DNA of 10,128 bases from Bacilli bacterium. Lineage in GTDB: Bacteria; Bacillota_I; Bacilli_A; RF39; UBA660. Of this stretch, positions 1 through 6,928 are shown one piece after another; position 1 is the stretch's first letter, and each line of letters opens with the position of its first letter. Below the pieces are notes generated by a model. That model was given only the letters and a program-made list of their open reading frames with translations. It did no database searches and was not told where the DNA came from. Location: assembly GCA_017627015.1 (NCBI GenBank), contig JAGAHP010000021.1, positions 1 to 10,128 on the forward strand, read 5' to 3'. The position numbers were made by a program, and so were the translations under genes.

Positions 1-1
1 A

Positions 2-82
2 TGGATATTATTTTACAATACAACTAGACTAAAGTCAAAAGTTAAGAAAAAGAGAAAAACTTACACAAAAAGAGAAAAATAA
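2..82 (+). CDS. Probable C-terminal end of an upstream gene (5' partial)
   Basis: The frame starting at base 2 is open from the window edge to TAA at 80-82. It encodes about 26 residues, beginning with a hydrophobic/aromatic stretch (WILFYNTT) and ending in a strongly basic tail rich in Lys and Arg. Such a tail is typical of the cytoplasmic end of a membrane protein, but this is inferred from composition only. The stop codon sits in the loop of the hairpin at 67-94, matching the habit of other genes here whose terminators begin at the stop codon. The other two plus frames also close early (stops at 25-27 and 30-32), so the gene assignment is tentative. The product cannot be identified. Confidence 0.4.
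   Translation, partial: WILFYNTTRLKSKVKKKRKTYTKREK
47..79. repeat. 20-bp tandem direct repeat (1.65 copies)
   Basis: The 13-mer AAAAAGAGAAAAA occurs at 47-59 and again at 67-79, separated by CTTACAC. This forms a 20-bp period. The second copy is the ascending arm of the terminator hairpin. It may be a slippage product in A-rich DNA. Confidence 0.6.
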
Positions 83-94
83 TTTTCTCTTTTT
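67..94. terminator. Hairpin terminator, possibly bidirectional
   Basis: A perfect 12-bp inverted repeat (67-78 with 83-94) encloses a 4-nt loop, ATAA. On the plus strand it ends in a T run, with a second T tract at 104-110, and it would end the partial gene whose stop lies in the loop. On the minus strand it also ends in TTTTT and lies about 45 nt beyond the stop of the lipoprotein gene, so it may serve both sides. It has only three G-C pairs per stem, so its strength is uncertain. Confidence 0.55.
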
Positions 95-137
95 AATATA
101 CTGTTTTTTTATTTGTGTCTCCTAATTAGGGTTCACA

Positions 138-998
138 TCAATATAGTTCTTGTTTTAATTTATCAATATTATCATTCATAATAGTTATATAATCAATACC
201 TTCATTTTTATCGCTTGTACTAATATTATTAATTGGATCAATTTCAATTACTTTTAAATCAGGTATTTCTTCTAATAATCTATTAGTATATTCATTTTTT
301 TTATGATCTTTTATAACAAAAATATAACTTAATCCGTTTCCATTAACCATATCTTTAGCGTCATTATATACTTTTTCTGTTATAGTATCTTTATCTAAAG
401 AAATAATATTTAAACCATATTTATTTAAAAATGTTAGTTCATTATCTTGAACAATTATATTTTTGTTATCAGAGTTTTCTACCATCTCTTTTATTTCAGC
501 ATCCAAATTAGATATATTTATTTTTAATTGTTCATAACTTTGGTCTATATCTTCACTTATTAATGTACTACTTACATATTCTTTTAGACCATCTTTAACA
601 TTTTGCGCAATCATTAATATGTCAGAAGGGTTAATCCATACTTCATCAAAACCATGTGAGTATTCAATATTATTAGTCGCATCAATTATTTTTAATTTTT
701 TGTTTATATCTAACATTTTACTCATATAGTCTTTTTCTTCACTTAAACCATTGTAAACAATTAAATCACTATCAGCGAACGTACTTATTTGCTTATTTGT
801 TAATTTATAATCATATGGCACGATTCCTTGTGGATACATATTATAAACTTTTGAATGAGTTCCATATATTTCTTCTGTAACATATTCAATAGGATATACA
901 CTTGTATAAATTGTAATATTATCCATTGAGTCATCAGAACAGCCAGTTAGAAAAAATATACCTATAACCAAACCCAACAAACTAATTATTTTTTTCAT
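138..998 (-). CDS. Lipoprotein of the ZnuA/PsaA metal-binding family with altered ligand residues
   Basis: A 286-residue exported lipoprotein starting at ATG 996-998, preceded by AGGAGG. The signal peptide carries a lipobox LTGC with the lipidated Cys at residue 20. The layout of the cluster A-I solute-binding family (ZnuA/PsaA, high-affinity Zn/Mn uptake) is recognisable: PQGIVPYDYKL at 56-66, ADSDLIVYNGL at 75-85, EVWINP at 119-124 and a KYGL segment near 193-196. In that family these segments carry His ligands, but here the positions are Tyr62, Glu119 and Gln184. Asp254 may keep the fourth ligand. No His-rich loop and no neighbouring permease or ATPase is seen. It may bind another metal, bind poorly, or have a non-transport role. 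The gene overlaps yidD by 17 nt and shares its promoter. An in-frame ATG upstream at 1037 is rejected because it lacks a signal peptide. Confidence 0.8.
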   Translation of the reverse strand: MKKIISLLGLVIGIFFLTGCSDDSMDNITIYTSVYPIEYVTEEIYGTHSKVYNMYPQGIVPYDYKLTNKQISTFADSDLIVYNGLSEEKDYMSKMLDINKKLKIIDATNNIEYSHGFDEVWINPSDILMIAQNVKDGLKEYVSSTLISEDIDQSYEQLKINISNLDAEIKEMVENSDNKNIIVQDNELTFLNKYGLNIISLDKDTITEKVYNDAKDMVNGNGLSYIFVIKDHKKNEYTNRLLEEIPDLKVIEIDPINNISTSDKNEGIDYITIMNDNIDKLKQELY

Positions 999-1218
999 GT
1001 TTCCTCCTATTAGGTACTGGATCATAAATTGAATCATGATTCCATGGTGTACATCTAAATAATCTCTTAATAGTTAAATAACTACCATAAAAAAAACCGT
1101 ATTTTGTATATGCCTCTTTAGAATATTCCGAACAAGTAGGTATATACTTACAATTTTTATGAGTATTTAGTGGTAAACTTTGATATAATTTTATTAAAAA
1201 TATCATTACTTTTGCCAT
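982..1218 (-). CDS. yidD: YidD, membrane protein insertion efficiency factor
   Basis: A 78-residue protein with the family signature nearly complete: CKYIPTCSEYSKEAYTKYG (Cys23, Cys29), then G...G...KRLFRCTPW with Cys56, and DPVP at 66-69. YidD is a small, inner-face membrane-associated protein that aids insertion of proteins through YidC/Sec, and its length is normal. In many bacteria the gene lies in rpmH-rnpA-yidD-yidC, but here it is detached from that cluster and is the first gene before a lipoprotein. Its ATG (1216-1218) is preceded by GGTGAAG. The promoter at 1235-1263 would give a leader of only about 12 nt. Its stop (TAG, 982-984) lies 17 nt inside the next gene, which suggests coupled translation. 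Confidence 0.93.
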   Translation of the reverse strand: MAKVMIFLIKLYQSLPLNTHKNCKYIPTCSEYSKEAYTKYGFFYGSYLTIKRLFRCTPWNHDSIYDPVPNRRKHEKNN

Positions 1219-1234
1219 TTACTTCACCATATTC

Positions 1235-1263
1235 ATTTTAACATAAATTAAAGTTAAAAACAA
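1235..1263 (-). promoter_or_regulatory. Promoter of yidD-lipoprotein operon
   Basis: Read on the minus strand, the -35 box TTGTTT (1258-1263) is followed by exactly 17 nt and the -10 box TAAAAT (1235-1240). Transcription would begin near 1228-1230, about 12 nt before the yidD start codon, with GGTGA at the very 5' end. Confidence 0.6.
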
Positions 1264-1317
1264 TTGTTTATTTCAGTGTAAAGTAGAGTAAAAAAATATA
1301 TCTGTTACGCATTTATA

Positions 1318-1326
1318 TGTTATAAT
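1318..1326 (+). promoter_or_regulatory. Extended -10 promoter of the zinc-ribbon gene
   Basis: A perfect extended -10 element, TGTTATAAT, lies at 1318-1326. No good -35 box lies 17 nt upstream (ATATCT), as is common with extended -10 promoters. The start site would be near 1333, giving a leader of about 49 nt that contains the strong AAGGAGG site at 1368-1374, 7 nt before the ATG. Confidence 0.55.
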
Positions 1327-1381
1327 TAATTTATAAAAATAGGAGAGTATTCTAATATATATCTTTTAAGGAGGAATAATT

Positions 1382-2458
1382 ATGAATTGTAAAAAATGTG
1401 GATTTGTAGTAACAAATCAAGATAAAACATGCCCAAATTGCGGAGAAGTTAATGATTTTTATGTAGAAGGAGTAAATCCAGTTGCAGAACCAGTAGTTCA
1501 AGCTGAACCAGTAGCACCAGCACCAGAAGCACCAGCTACTCCTGCTGAACCAGTAGCACCAGTAGTACCTGAAGTACCAGTAGCTCCAGTAGAGCCAACA
1601 CCAGTAACTCCTGCTGAACCAGTAGCTCCTGTTGAGCCAGTTGCTCCAGTAGTACCAGAAGTACCTGTTACACCAGTAGAGTCAACACCAGTAGCTCCAG
1701 TTGAACCAGCATCACCTGTAGAACCAACTGCTGAAACAAATACTACAAGTTCAGCACCAGAATTAAATATGCCAGAAACACAAGTTAGTTCTGTTTCTAG
1801 TCCGATAACTCAAAAACCTAAAAAGAACGGATTATTTGTATTTATGATAATTTTCTTAACACTTATAGTAGTTGGATTAGGAGTATTTATTGGTTTAAAA
1901 TTATTAAAACCAGCAGAAGAACCTAAAAAACCAGAAACAAAGGTTACTCCTGTGGAAAAAGCAGTAAAGATAGATTATGCAGGTATTGAGTTTACTGTTC
2001 CTACTGGAATAAAGAAATATGAAGAAAATAATCAAACTTATTTAATGGACGATAGTAAATCATTTATGATAGGTTTATATGGTGTTACTAATACATATAA
2101 ATATGATCAAGCAAAAGCTGATGTAGTTGCTAAAACAAACGATATTAAAACAGCTGTAGAATCTAAAGGTGGAACTTTTATAAGTATTACTGAAAACACT
2201 TCTTATGAAAGAAAATATGTAACTGTTTCATATACTGTAAATGATATTTATTATGATGAAATATATACTGAAATTGATGGAGGAGTTTTATTATATGGTT
2301 ATTTAGCATATAAACCATCATCAAAAGATACTGCATATAGAAATGCAAATGAATTCTTATCATCATCAGAAGTATCTAAAACAAAAACATTTACATCAAA
2401 TATTACTGATGAAAATGCTAAAGTAATTAATATAAAAACTGAAAGTAAATTAAAATAA
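1382..2458 (+). CDS. Zinc-ribbon, Pro-rich, single-TM protein of unknown function
   Basis: A 358-residue protein with four parts. Residues 1-26 form a zinc ribbon with two CxxC pairs (Cys3/Cys6 and Cys17/Cys20). Residues about 31-118 are a low-complexity Pro/Val/Ala/Glu linker made of EPVAPV-type units. A membrane helix spans about 151-174, preceded by KPKK. Residues about 195-345 form a separate domain rich in Tyr and Thr. There is no signal peptide. The positive charges before the helix predict the zinc ribbon and linker in the cytoplasm and the C-terminal domain outside. The outer domain begins with a beta-rich segment ([14 protein letters not shown]) that loosely recalls PsbP/Mog1-like folds, which is a weak guess. 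It has its own promoter and terminator, so it appears monocistronic. The architecture recurs in low-GC Gram-positives, but I recognise no function. Confidence 0.85.
   Translation: MNCKKCGFVVTNQDKTCPNCGEVNDFYVEGVNPVAEPVVQAEPVAPAPEAPATPAEPVAPVVPEVPVAPVEPTPVTPAEPVAPVEPVAPVVPEVPVTPVESTPVAPVEPASPVEPTAETNTTSSAPELNMPETQVSSVSSPITQKPKKNGLFVFMIIFLTLIVVGLGVFIGLKLLKPAEEPKKPETKVTPVEKAVKIDYAGIEFTVPTGIKKYEENNQTYLMDDSKSFMIGLYGVTNTYKYDQAKADVVAKTNDIKTAVESKGGTFISITENTSYERKYVTVSYTVNDIYYDEIYTEIDGGVLLYGYLAYKPSSKDTAYRNANEFLSSSEVSKTKTFTSNITDENAKVINIKTESKLK
1472..1735 (+). repeat. Degenerate Pro/Val/Ala/Glu-coding repeat region
   Basis: The linker of the zinc-ribbon protein is built from short units encoding EPVAP and PVEP. 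A longer block of about 20 residues (56-75) recurs at 85-104 with only two substitutions, an offset of 29 residues (87 nt). CCA, CCT, GTA and GCT codons make it clearly richer in G+C than its surroundings. Confidence 0.75.
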
Positions 2459-2482
2459 AAACTTACAAATGTAAGTTTTTTT
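2457..2482 (+). terminator. Terminator of the zinc-ribbon gene
   Basis: A 10-bp perfect stem (2457-2466 with 2471-2480; core CTTAC/GTAAG) with an AAAT loop is followed by a run of seven T. The ascending arm begins in the TAA stop codon (2456-2458). Confidence 0.8.
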
Positions 2483-2490
2483 GATATAAT
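2462..2490 (+). promoter_or_regulatory. Promoter of rnc, overlapping the preceding terminator
   Basis: An extended -10 element TGATATAAT (2482-2490) has, exactly 17 nt upstream of TATAAT, the sequence CTTACA (2462-2467, 4 of 6 matches to TTGACA). This -35 lies in the terminator hairpin of the previous gene. Transcription would begin near 2495-2497, about 12 nt before the rnc ATG. Confidence 0.6.
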
Positions 2491-2506
2491 GGGTATGGTG
2501 ATATTG

Positions 2507-3166
2507 ATGGACATAATAGCAAAATATGATATAGATTTAAAAAACGAACTTATAAAAAGAGCATTCACACATTCTAGTTATGTAAATGAAACTAAAAAAG
2601 GTGAAGACTATGAGAGGTTAGAATTTTTAGGTGATAAAATTTTAGATTTCATAGTAAGTGAATATTTATATGTGAATGATGATTATGATGAAGGTAAAAT
2701 GACTAAATTACGTGCAAGTTACGTTTGTGAAAATGCATTATATACTTATGCTAAAAAATTAGGTTTTCCTGAATATTTAAGGTTAGGTAAGGGTGAAGAA
2801 CAAACAGGTGGAAGAGATAAACCATCTATAGTTGCAGATACATTTGAATCATTCCTTGCGGCAGTATATTTAACAAAAGATTTTGATACTGTTAGAAATA
2901 TAGTATATGATGTAGTTATTCCATATATAGAAAATGAAGAAGATTTATTTTTACATGATTATAAAACTAAATTACAAGAAATAGTACAAACTGATAAAAA
3001 ATCAACTACATATGAAATCATTAATGAAGAAGGCCCTGCGAATAATAAAATATTTACTACTATAGTAAAAATAGATGATGTTGTTTTAGGAAAGGGAACT
3101 GCTTCTTCAAAAAAAGAGGCCGAACAAGAAGCTGCTAAAGATGCACTTAGTAAATTAATGAAATAG
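2507..3166 (+). CDS. rnc: Ribonuclease III
   Basis: A 219-residue double-strand-specific endoribonuclease that processes rRNA precursors and other structured RNAs in the cytoplasm. The catalytic domain (about 1-145) has the signature ERLEFLGDKILD with Glu39 and Asp43, and the second metal-site pair Asp111 and Glu114 in ADTFESFLAA. The signature has Lys where Ala or Ser is usual after GD. A double-stranded RNA-binding domain follows at about 151-219, ending in the typical KKEAEQEAAKDAL helix. Length is normal. I chose ATG 2507 because GGTGAT lies 4 nt upstream (2497-2502). Two earlier in-frame ATGs (2489, 2495) overlap the -10 box or the likely transcription start. Its TAG stop is part of the ribosome binding site of the next gene, so the two are cotranscribed. 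Confidence 0.97.
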   Translation: MDIIAKYDIDLKNELIKRAFTHSSYVNETKKGEDYERLEFLGDKILDFIVSEYLYVNDDYDEGKMTKLRASYVCENALYTYAKKLGFPEYLRLGKGEEQTGGRDKPSIVADTFESFLAAVYLTKDFDTVRNIVYDVVIPYIENEEDLFLHDYKTKLQEIVQTDKKSTTYEIINEEGPANNKIFTTIVKIDDVVLGKGTASSKKEAEQEAAKDALSKLMK

Positions 3167-3173
3167 GTGAAAT

Positions 3174-3872
3174 ATGAAAGAAAATGATAAATTTGAAAAA
3201 GTTAAAAATCTATTAGAAAAAAATGATTTAGAAGGTGCTAAAAAGTTATGTAAAAAGAATTTTAAAGATAAAAGATTCATTTCTTATTATATAAAAATAC
3301 TTTTTATTGAAAATAAATTTGATGAAGCAGAAGAATTATGCAAAGAAAATTTAGATTATCCTTCTGTCGCATCTCAATATATTTCAGTTTTAATTAGAAC
3401 AAACAGATTAGAAGAGGCTAAGGATTTTTGTGAAAAATATAGAGATCTTGAAAAAGTTGCTGGTCAATATTTAATTATATTATCAGAACTTGGTGCTAAT
3501 GAAAAAGTAGAAGAACTAGCTAAGACATATCCTTATAATGTAAATGTTTCTAGATCATATATAGGTTTTTTAATAAAGAATCATGAATATGATAAAGCAT
3601 TAGAAATATGTGAAAAACATCCGTTTGATGAAGATATTAAAGAATTAAAAAAAATGATTCTTAGTAAATTAAATGTTATTAAAAGTAAAAATAAAGATTT
3701 TAATGATAATTTACATTTAGTTCAAAAGGAAGTAATGGATTTATTAAGGGAAAAGAAATATAAAGACGCTAAAGAATTATTAAAGCCATATATTGATGAC
3801 TCTAAAATGTTTGATCTATATATCTATGTTATTGAAAAAGAAAGAATAAATAATAATAAAACTATGAAATAA
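3174..3872 (+). CDS. Alpha-helical repeat protein (TPR-like, 30-residue period)
   Basis: A 232-residue soluble protein without signal peptide or membrane helix. It contains five consecutive units starting at residues 19, 49, 79, 109 and 139, each beginning like LEEAKDFC. The spacing is exactly 30 residues every time, and the eighth residue is Cys in four units (26, 56, 86, 146) and Ala in one (116). A sixth, displaced unit (YKDAKELL) starts at 196 after a charged linker. This is TPR-like helix-turn-helix architecture, usually a protein-binding scaffold, but with a shorter period than the classical 34. The gene follows rnc by 7 nt, and the rnc stop TAG lies within its AGGTGAAA ribosome binding site. 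It ends at a terminator before smc. Its place between rnc and smc, usually adjacent in Bacilli, suggests but does not prove a link to either. Confidence 0.85.
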   Translation: MKENDKFEKVKNLLEKNDLEGAKKLCKKNFKDKRFISYYIKILFIENKFDEAEELCKENLDYPSVASQYISVLIRTNRLEEAKDFCEKYRDLEKVAGQYLIILSELGANEKVEELAKTYPYNVNVSRSYIGFLIKNHEYDKALEICEKHPFDEDIKELKKMILSKLNVIKSKNKDFNDNLHLVQKEVMDLLREKKYKDAKELLKPYIDDSKMFDLYIYVIEKERINNNKTMK

Positions 3873-3880
3873 TGTTTATT

Positions 3881-3907
3881 AAGAACAAGTAAAACCTTGT
3901 TCTTTTT
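3881..3907 (+). terminator. Terminator of the rnc operon
   Basis: A 9-bp perfect stem, AAGAACAAG (3881-3889) with CTTGTTCTT (3896-3904), has a 6-nt loop and is followed by T residues. It lies 9 nt after the stop of the helical-repeat gene and separates it from smc. Confidence 0.8.
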
Positions 3908-3925
3908 ATTTATTTATTGTATAAT
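3897..3925 (+). promoter_or_regulatory. Promoter of smc, overlapping the preceding terminator
   Basis: The -10 box TATAAT (3920-3925) has, at exactly 17 nt, TTGTTC (3897-3902; TTG matches the consensus half). This -35 lies in the descending arm of the terminator at 3881-3907. Transcription would start near 3932, giving a leader of about 24 nt. Confidence 0.55.
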
Positions 3926-3955
3926 ATTCTAGTAGAAAAAATAGTAGGTGGAAGT

Positions 3956-6901
3956 ATGTACTTAAAGAAATTAAAAATGGTAGGTTTTAAATCTTTTATA
4001 AATCCGACAGAGATAGAATTTACAAATGAAATAACTGGTGTGGTAGGTCCAAATGGATCTGGTAAAAGTAATATAGTAGATGCAGTTCGTTGGGTATTAG
4101 GTGAACAATCAGTTAAATCTTTAAGAGGAGATGGCTCTATGAGTGATGTTATTTTCTCTGGAAGTAAAACTCGTAAACCTGCTTCTTTTGCATCAGTTCA
4201 ATTAACTTTTGATAATACTGATAAGTATTTAAATATTGATACAGATGAAGTTTTAATTAAAAGAACTATTTATAAATCTGGTGAAAATGAATATCAAATA
4301 AATAATGCTAAATGTAGATTAAAAGATATAACAGATTTATTTACTGATACAGGCGCGTCTAAAGAATCATTTAACATTATATCTCAAGGTGATATAGGTA
4401 ATATACTTTCATCAAAAGCTGAAGACAGACGTATTATTTTTGAAGATGCTGCTGGTGTTTTAAAGTATAAAAAGAGAAAAGAAGAAGCTTTAAGAAAATT
4501 ATCAAAAACTAATGATAATTTAGTTCGTGTTAATGATATTATTATGGAGAATGAAGAAAGACTTGCTCCTTTAAAAGAACAATCTGATAAAGCTAAAATA
4601 TATGTTAAAGATAAAGAAGAGTTAGAATCAAAAGAAATTGCTTTAATTGTTAGTGATATAGATGAATTTAATATTACATATAAAGATTCTAAAGAAAAAA
4701 TAGAAGAATTAAAGAGTAAAATTTCAGAAGTATTATCTACTTCTTCAATAGAACAAGCTAAAATAGAAGAGATTAAAACTAAAGTAAATGAATTAAATCA
4801 AGATTTATATAATAAACAACAAGAATTAATAAAAGTAAGCGCAAATGTTGAAAGATATCAAGGTGAAAAAAATCTTGTTAATGAAAGAAGTAAATATGAA
4901 TCAGATAATATGAAATTGCATGATAATATTCTTTCATTAAAGGAACAATTACTATCAATTGATAATGAAATTGATTCTTTAACTAAAACTCTTGAAATAG
5001 ATGATAAGAATAATAAAGATTTATCTAAAAACTTAGAAGAAATAGTAGGAGAATTAGATAAATTAGATAAACAAAAAGCATCTACTATTAATAATTTAAA
5101 TTCAAAAATAAGAGAAATATCTGTTTTGAAATCAAAAAAAGAATCATTAGAAAATGAAATAGAAAATAACTCATTACTTCCATATGCAGTTAGAAACGTA
5201 ATTAATAATCCAAAACTACTAGGTATAGAGGGTGTAGTAGGAAAATTATTTGAAACTGAAGAAAAATATGTACTTCCTATAGATACTGCATTAGGTTATT
5301 CTTCATCATATATAGTTACAGAAAATGAAAATAATGCTGAAGATGCGGTTAGATATTTAAAAGAAAATAAATTAGGAAGAGCTACATTTTATCCATTATC
5401 TGTAATCAAAGCAAGAAATATTGATTTAGAAAGTTATAACAAAATTAAATTTGATGATAATTTCGTTGATGTTGCGTCTAATCTAATTAAATATGATATG
5501 AAATATAAGAATATCATGCAAAATTTATTAGGTAATGTTATTGTTATGAAGGATTTAAATTCTGCTAACAAGATATCAAAAGTTATAAATAATAAATATA
5601 AAATTGTAACTTTAGATGGTGATATAGTAAATCCTGGTGGGTCTATAACAGGTGGATCTGTTAAATCAAAAAGTAGTATATTAAACAGTAAATATGAATT
5701 AGAAGAAGTAATACAAAAACTATCAAAAAATCAAAATGATCTAACTATTTTAGAAGATAGTATAAATATCATAGACGAAAAATATTCTAGTTTAGACAAA
5801 AAGAAAAATGATATTTTATCTAATATAAATACTAACAGTATTTTATTAAAAGAGAGAAATAATAAAAAAGAAGAATTAAATATTAAAAAAGCTTCTATTA
5901 TGTCAGAATTAAAGGCTAATGAAAATACTGTTAATAACGTGCTAAGTAATGAAGAAGAAGAAATATTAAATAAATATTATGAAGAAAAACAAAAGCAAGA
6001 TAATTTAAATATAGAAATAGAAGAACTATTAAAAAATATTGATAAAACAAAGACAGAATTAGAAACATATGAAACTAATTTAAAAATAGATAATGGCGAT
6101 TATAATAAGTATCAAGATGAATTAAAAAAGAATGAAATAATAGTAAGTAAGTTAGATGTTAAACTTGATAACTTATTAAATATTCTAAGTGAAGACTATT
6201 CAATTACATATGAAAAAGCAAAAGCAAATTACATATTAGAAGATGATAAAGAAAGAGTAAGAACTGAAGTAAATAAATTAAAGAGAGAAATAAGAAGTTT
6301 AGGTGAAGTAAATGTTTCATCTATTGAAGAGTATGAAAAAGTTAATGAGAGATATACATTCTTAAATTCTCAAAAAGATGATTTATTACACGCTAAAGAT
6401 ATGCTTCTTGATATTATTGATCAAATGGATGAAATAATGAGAGAGAAATTTGTTGAAACATTTAAGTTAGTACAAGTTGAATTTAAAGATATATTTAGAA
6501 AATTATTTGGTGGTGGAGATGCTGAATTAAAATTAACTGATCCTAATAATATTTTAGAAACAGGTATTGAAATAGTTGCACTACCTCCAGGTAAAAAACT
6601 AACATCTATTTCATTATTATCAGGTGGTGAAAAAACATTAACTGCAATTGCGTTATTATTCTCAATATTAAAAATAAGACCAGTTCCGTTCTGTATACTA
6701 GATGAAGTAGAAGCAGCACTTGATGAAGTTAATGTTGATAATTTTGGTAAGTATTTATCTAGTTATAAAGATAAAACTGAATTTATAATTATTACACACA
6801 AAAAGAAAACTATGGAATATGCTGATGTATTATATGGTATTACTATGCAAGAATCTGGTGTATCTAAATTAGTAAGTGTAAAATTAGAAGAAATAAAATA
6901 A
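3956..6901 (+). CDS. smc: Chromosome partition protein Smc (short form)
   Basis: A 981-residue SMC ATPase that, with ScpA and ScpB, organises and helps segregate the chromosome. Neither partner is in the window. The N-terminal head has Walker A GPNGSGKS at 31-38 and the conserved [11 protein letters not shown] segment. A first coiled coil spans about 170-422, the hinge about 423-568 (starting GIEGVVG and ending in the Gly-rich GGSITGGS), and a second coil about 569-780. The C-terminal head has the signature [10 protein letters not shown] near 888 and Walker [13 protein letters not shown] near 914, and ends with the highly conserved [13 protein letters not shown]. All ATPase motifs are intact. 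The protein is about 200 residues shorter than B. subtilis Smc, and the missing length is in the coils. The start is ATG 3956, after AGGTGG. An upstream TTG at 3917 is part of the promoter and is rejected. No ftsY follows. Confidence 0.97.
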   Translation: MYLKKLKMVGFKSFINPTEIEFTNEITGVVGPNGSGKSNIVDAVRWVLGEQSVKSLRGDGSMSDVIFSGSKTRKPASFASVQLTFDNTDKYLNIDTDEVLIKRTIYKSGENEYQINNAKCRLKDITDLFTDTGASKESFNIISQGDIGNILSSKAEDRRIIFEDAAGVLKYKKRKEEALRKLSKTNDNLVRVNDIIMENEERLAPLKEQSDKAKIYVKDKEELESKEIALIVSDIDEFNITYKDSKEKIEELKSKISEVLSTSSIEQAKIEEIKTKVNELNQDLYNKQQELIKVSANVERYQGEKNLVNERSKYESDNMKLHDNILSLKEQLLSIDNEIDSLTKTLEIDDKNNKDLSKNLEEIVGELDKLDKQKASTINNLNSKIREISVLKSKKESLENEIENNSLLPYAVRNVINNPKLLGIEGVVGKLFETEEKYVLPIDTALGYSSSYIVTENENNAEDAVRYLKENKLGRATFYPLSVIKARNIDLESYNKIKFDDNFVDVASNLIKYDMKYKNIMQNLLGNVIVMKDLNSANKISKVINNKYKIVTLDGDIVNPGGSITGGSVKSKSSILNSKYELEEVIQKLSKNQNDLTILEDSINIIDEKYSSLDKKKNDILSNINTNSILLKERNNKKEELNIKKASIMSELKANENTVNNVLSNEEEEILNKYYEEKQKQDNLNIEIEELLKNIDKTKTELETYETNLKIDNGDYNKYQDELKKNEIIVSKLDVKLDNLLNILSEDYSITYEKAKANYILEDDKERVRTEVNKLKREIRSLGEVNVSSIEEYEKVNERYTFLNSQKDDLLHAKDMLLDIIDQMDEIMREKFVETFKLVQVEFKDIFRKLFGGGDAELKLTDPNNILETGIEIVALPPGKKLTSISLLSGGEKTLTAIALLFSILKIRPVPFCILDEVEAALDEVNVDNFGKYLSSYKDKTEFIIITHKKKTMEYADVLYGITMQESGVSKLVSVKLEEIK

Positions 6902-6928
6902 AAAATACGAATTAATTTCGTATTTTTT
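6900..6928. terminator. Bidirectional terminator between smc and the transglutaminase-like gene
   Basis: A 12-bp perfect stem (6900-6911 with 6917-6928; core TACGAA/TTCGTA) with a 5-nt loop is flanked by A on the left and T on the right, so it terminates in both directions. The stop codons of both converging genes (TAA at 6899-6901 and, on the minus strand, 6929-6927) lie in the arms. Confidence 0.85.

Noticed and set aside
121..130. Palindrome CCTAATTAGG as an operator
   Set aside because: Ten bases in AT-rich DNA, downstream of the lipoprotein gene where no promoter is seen; likely chance.
999..1037. Extended start for the lipoprotein gene
   Set aside because: It would put 13 residues before a perfect signal peptide; AGGAGG precedes ATG 998.
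1219..1317. Riboswitch or T-box in the divergent intergenic region
   Set aside because: No extended helices or conserved motifs were seen; the yidD leader would be only about 12 nt.
1472..1735. CRISPR-like or tandem non-coding repeat
   Set aside because: The periodicity is coding: units stay in frame and encode Pro/Val/Ala/Glu repeats, with no spacers.
2489..2506. Longer N-terminus for RNase III from ATG 2489 or 2495
   Set aside because: ATG 2489 overlaps the TATAAT box and 2495 has no ribosome binding site in a transcript starting near 2495-2497; ATG 2507 has GGTGAT at the right distance.
2299..2568. Open frame on the minus strand, 89 codons
   Set aside because: It lies antisense to the end of the zinc-ribbon gene and the start of rnc, crosses a terminator and promoter, and has no family resemblance.
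3917..3955. TTG start adding 13 residues to Smc
   Set aside because: It lies within the smc promoter, and Smc proteins begin MYLKKLxxxGFKSF, which matches ATG 3956.
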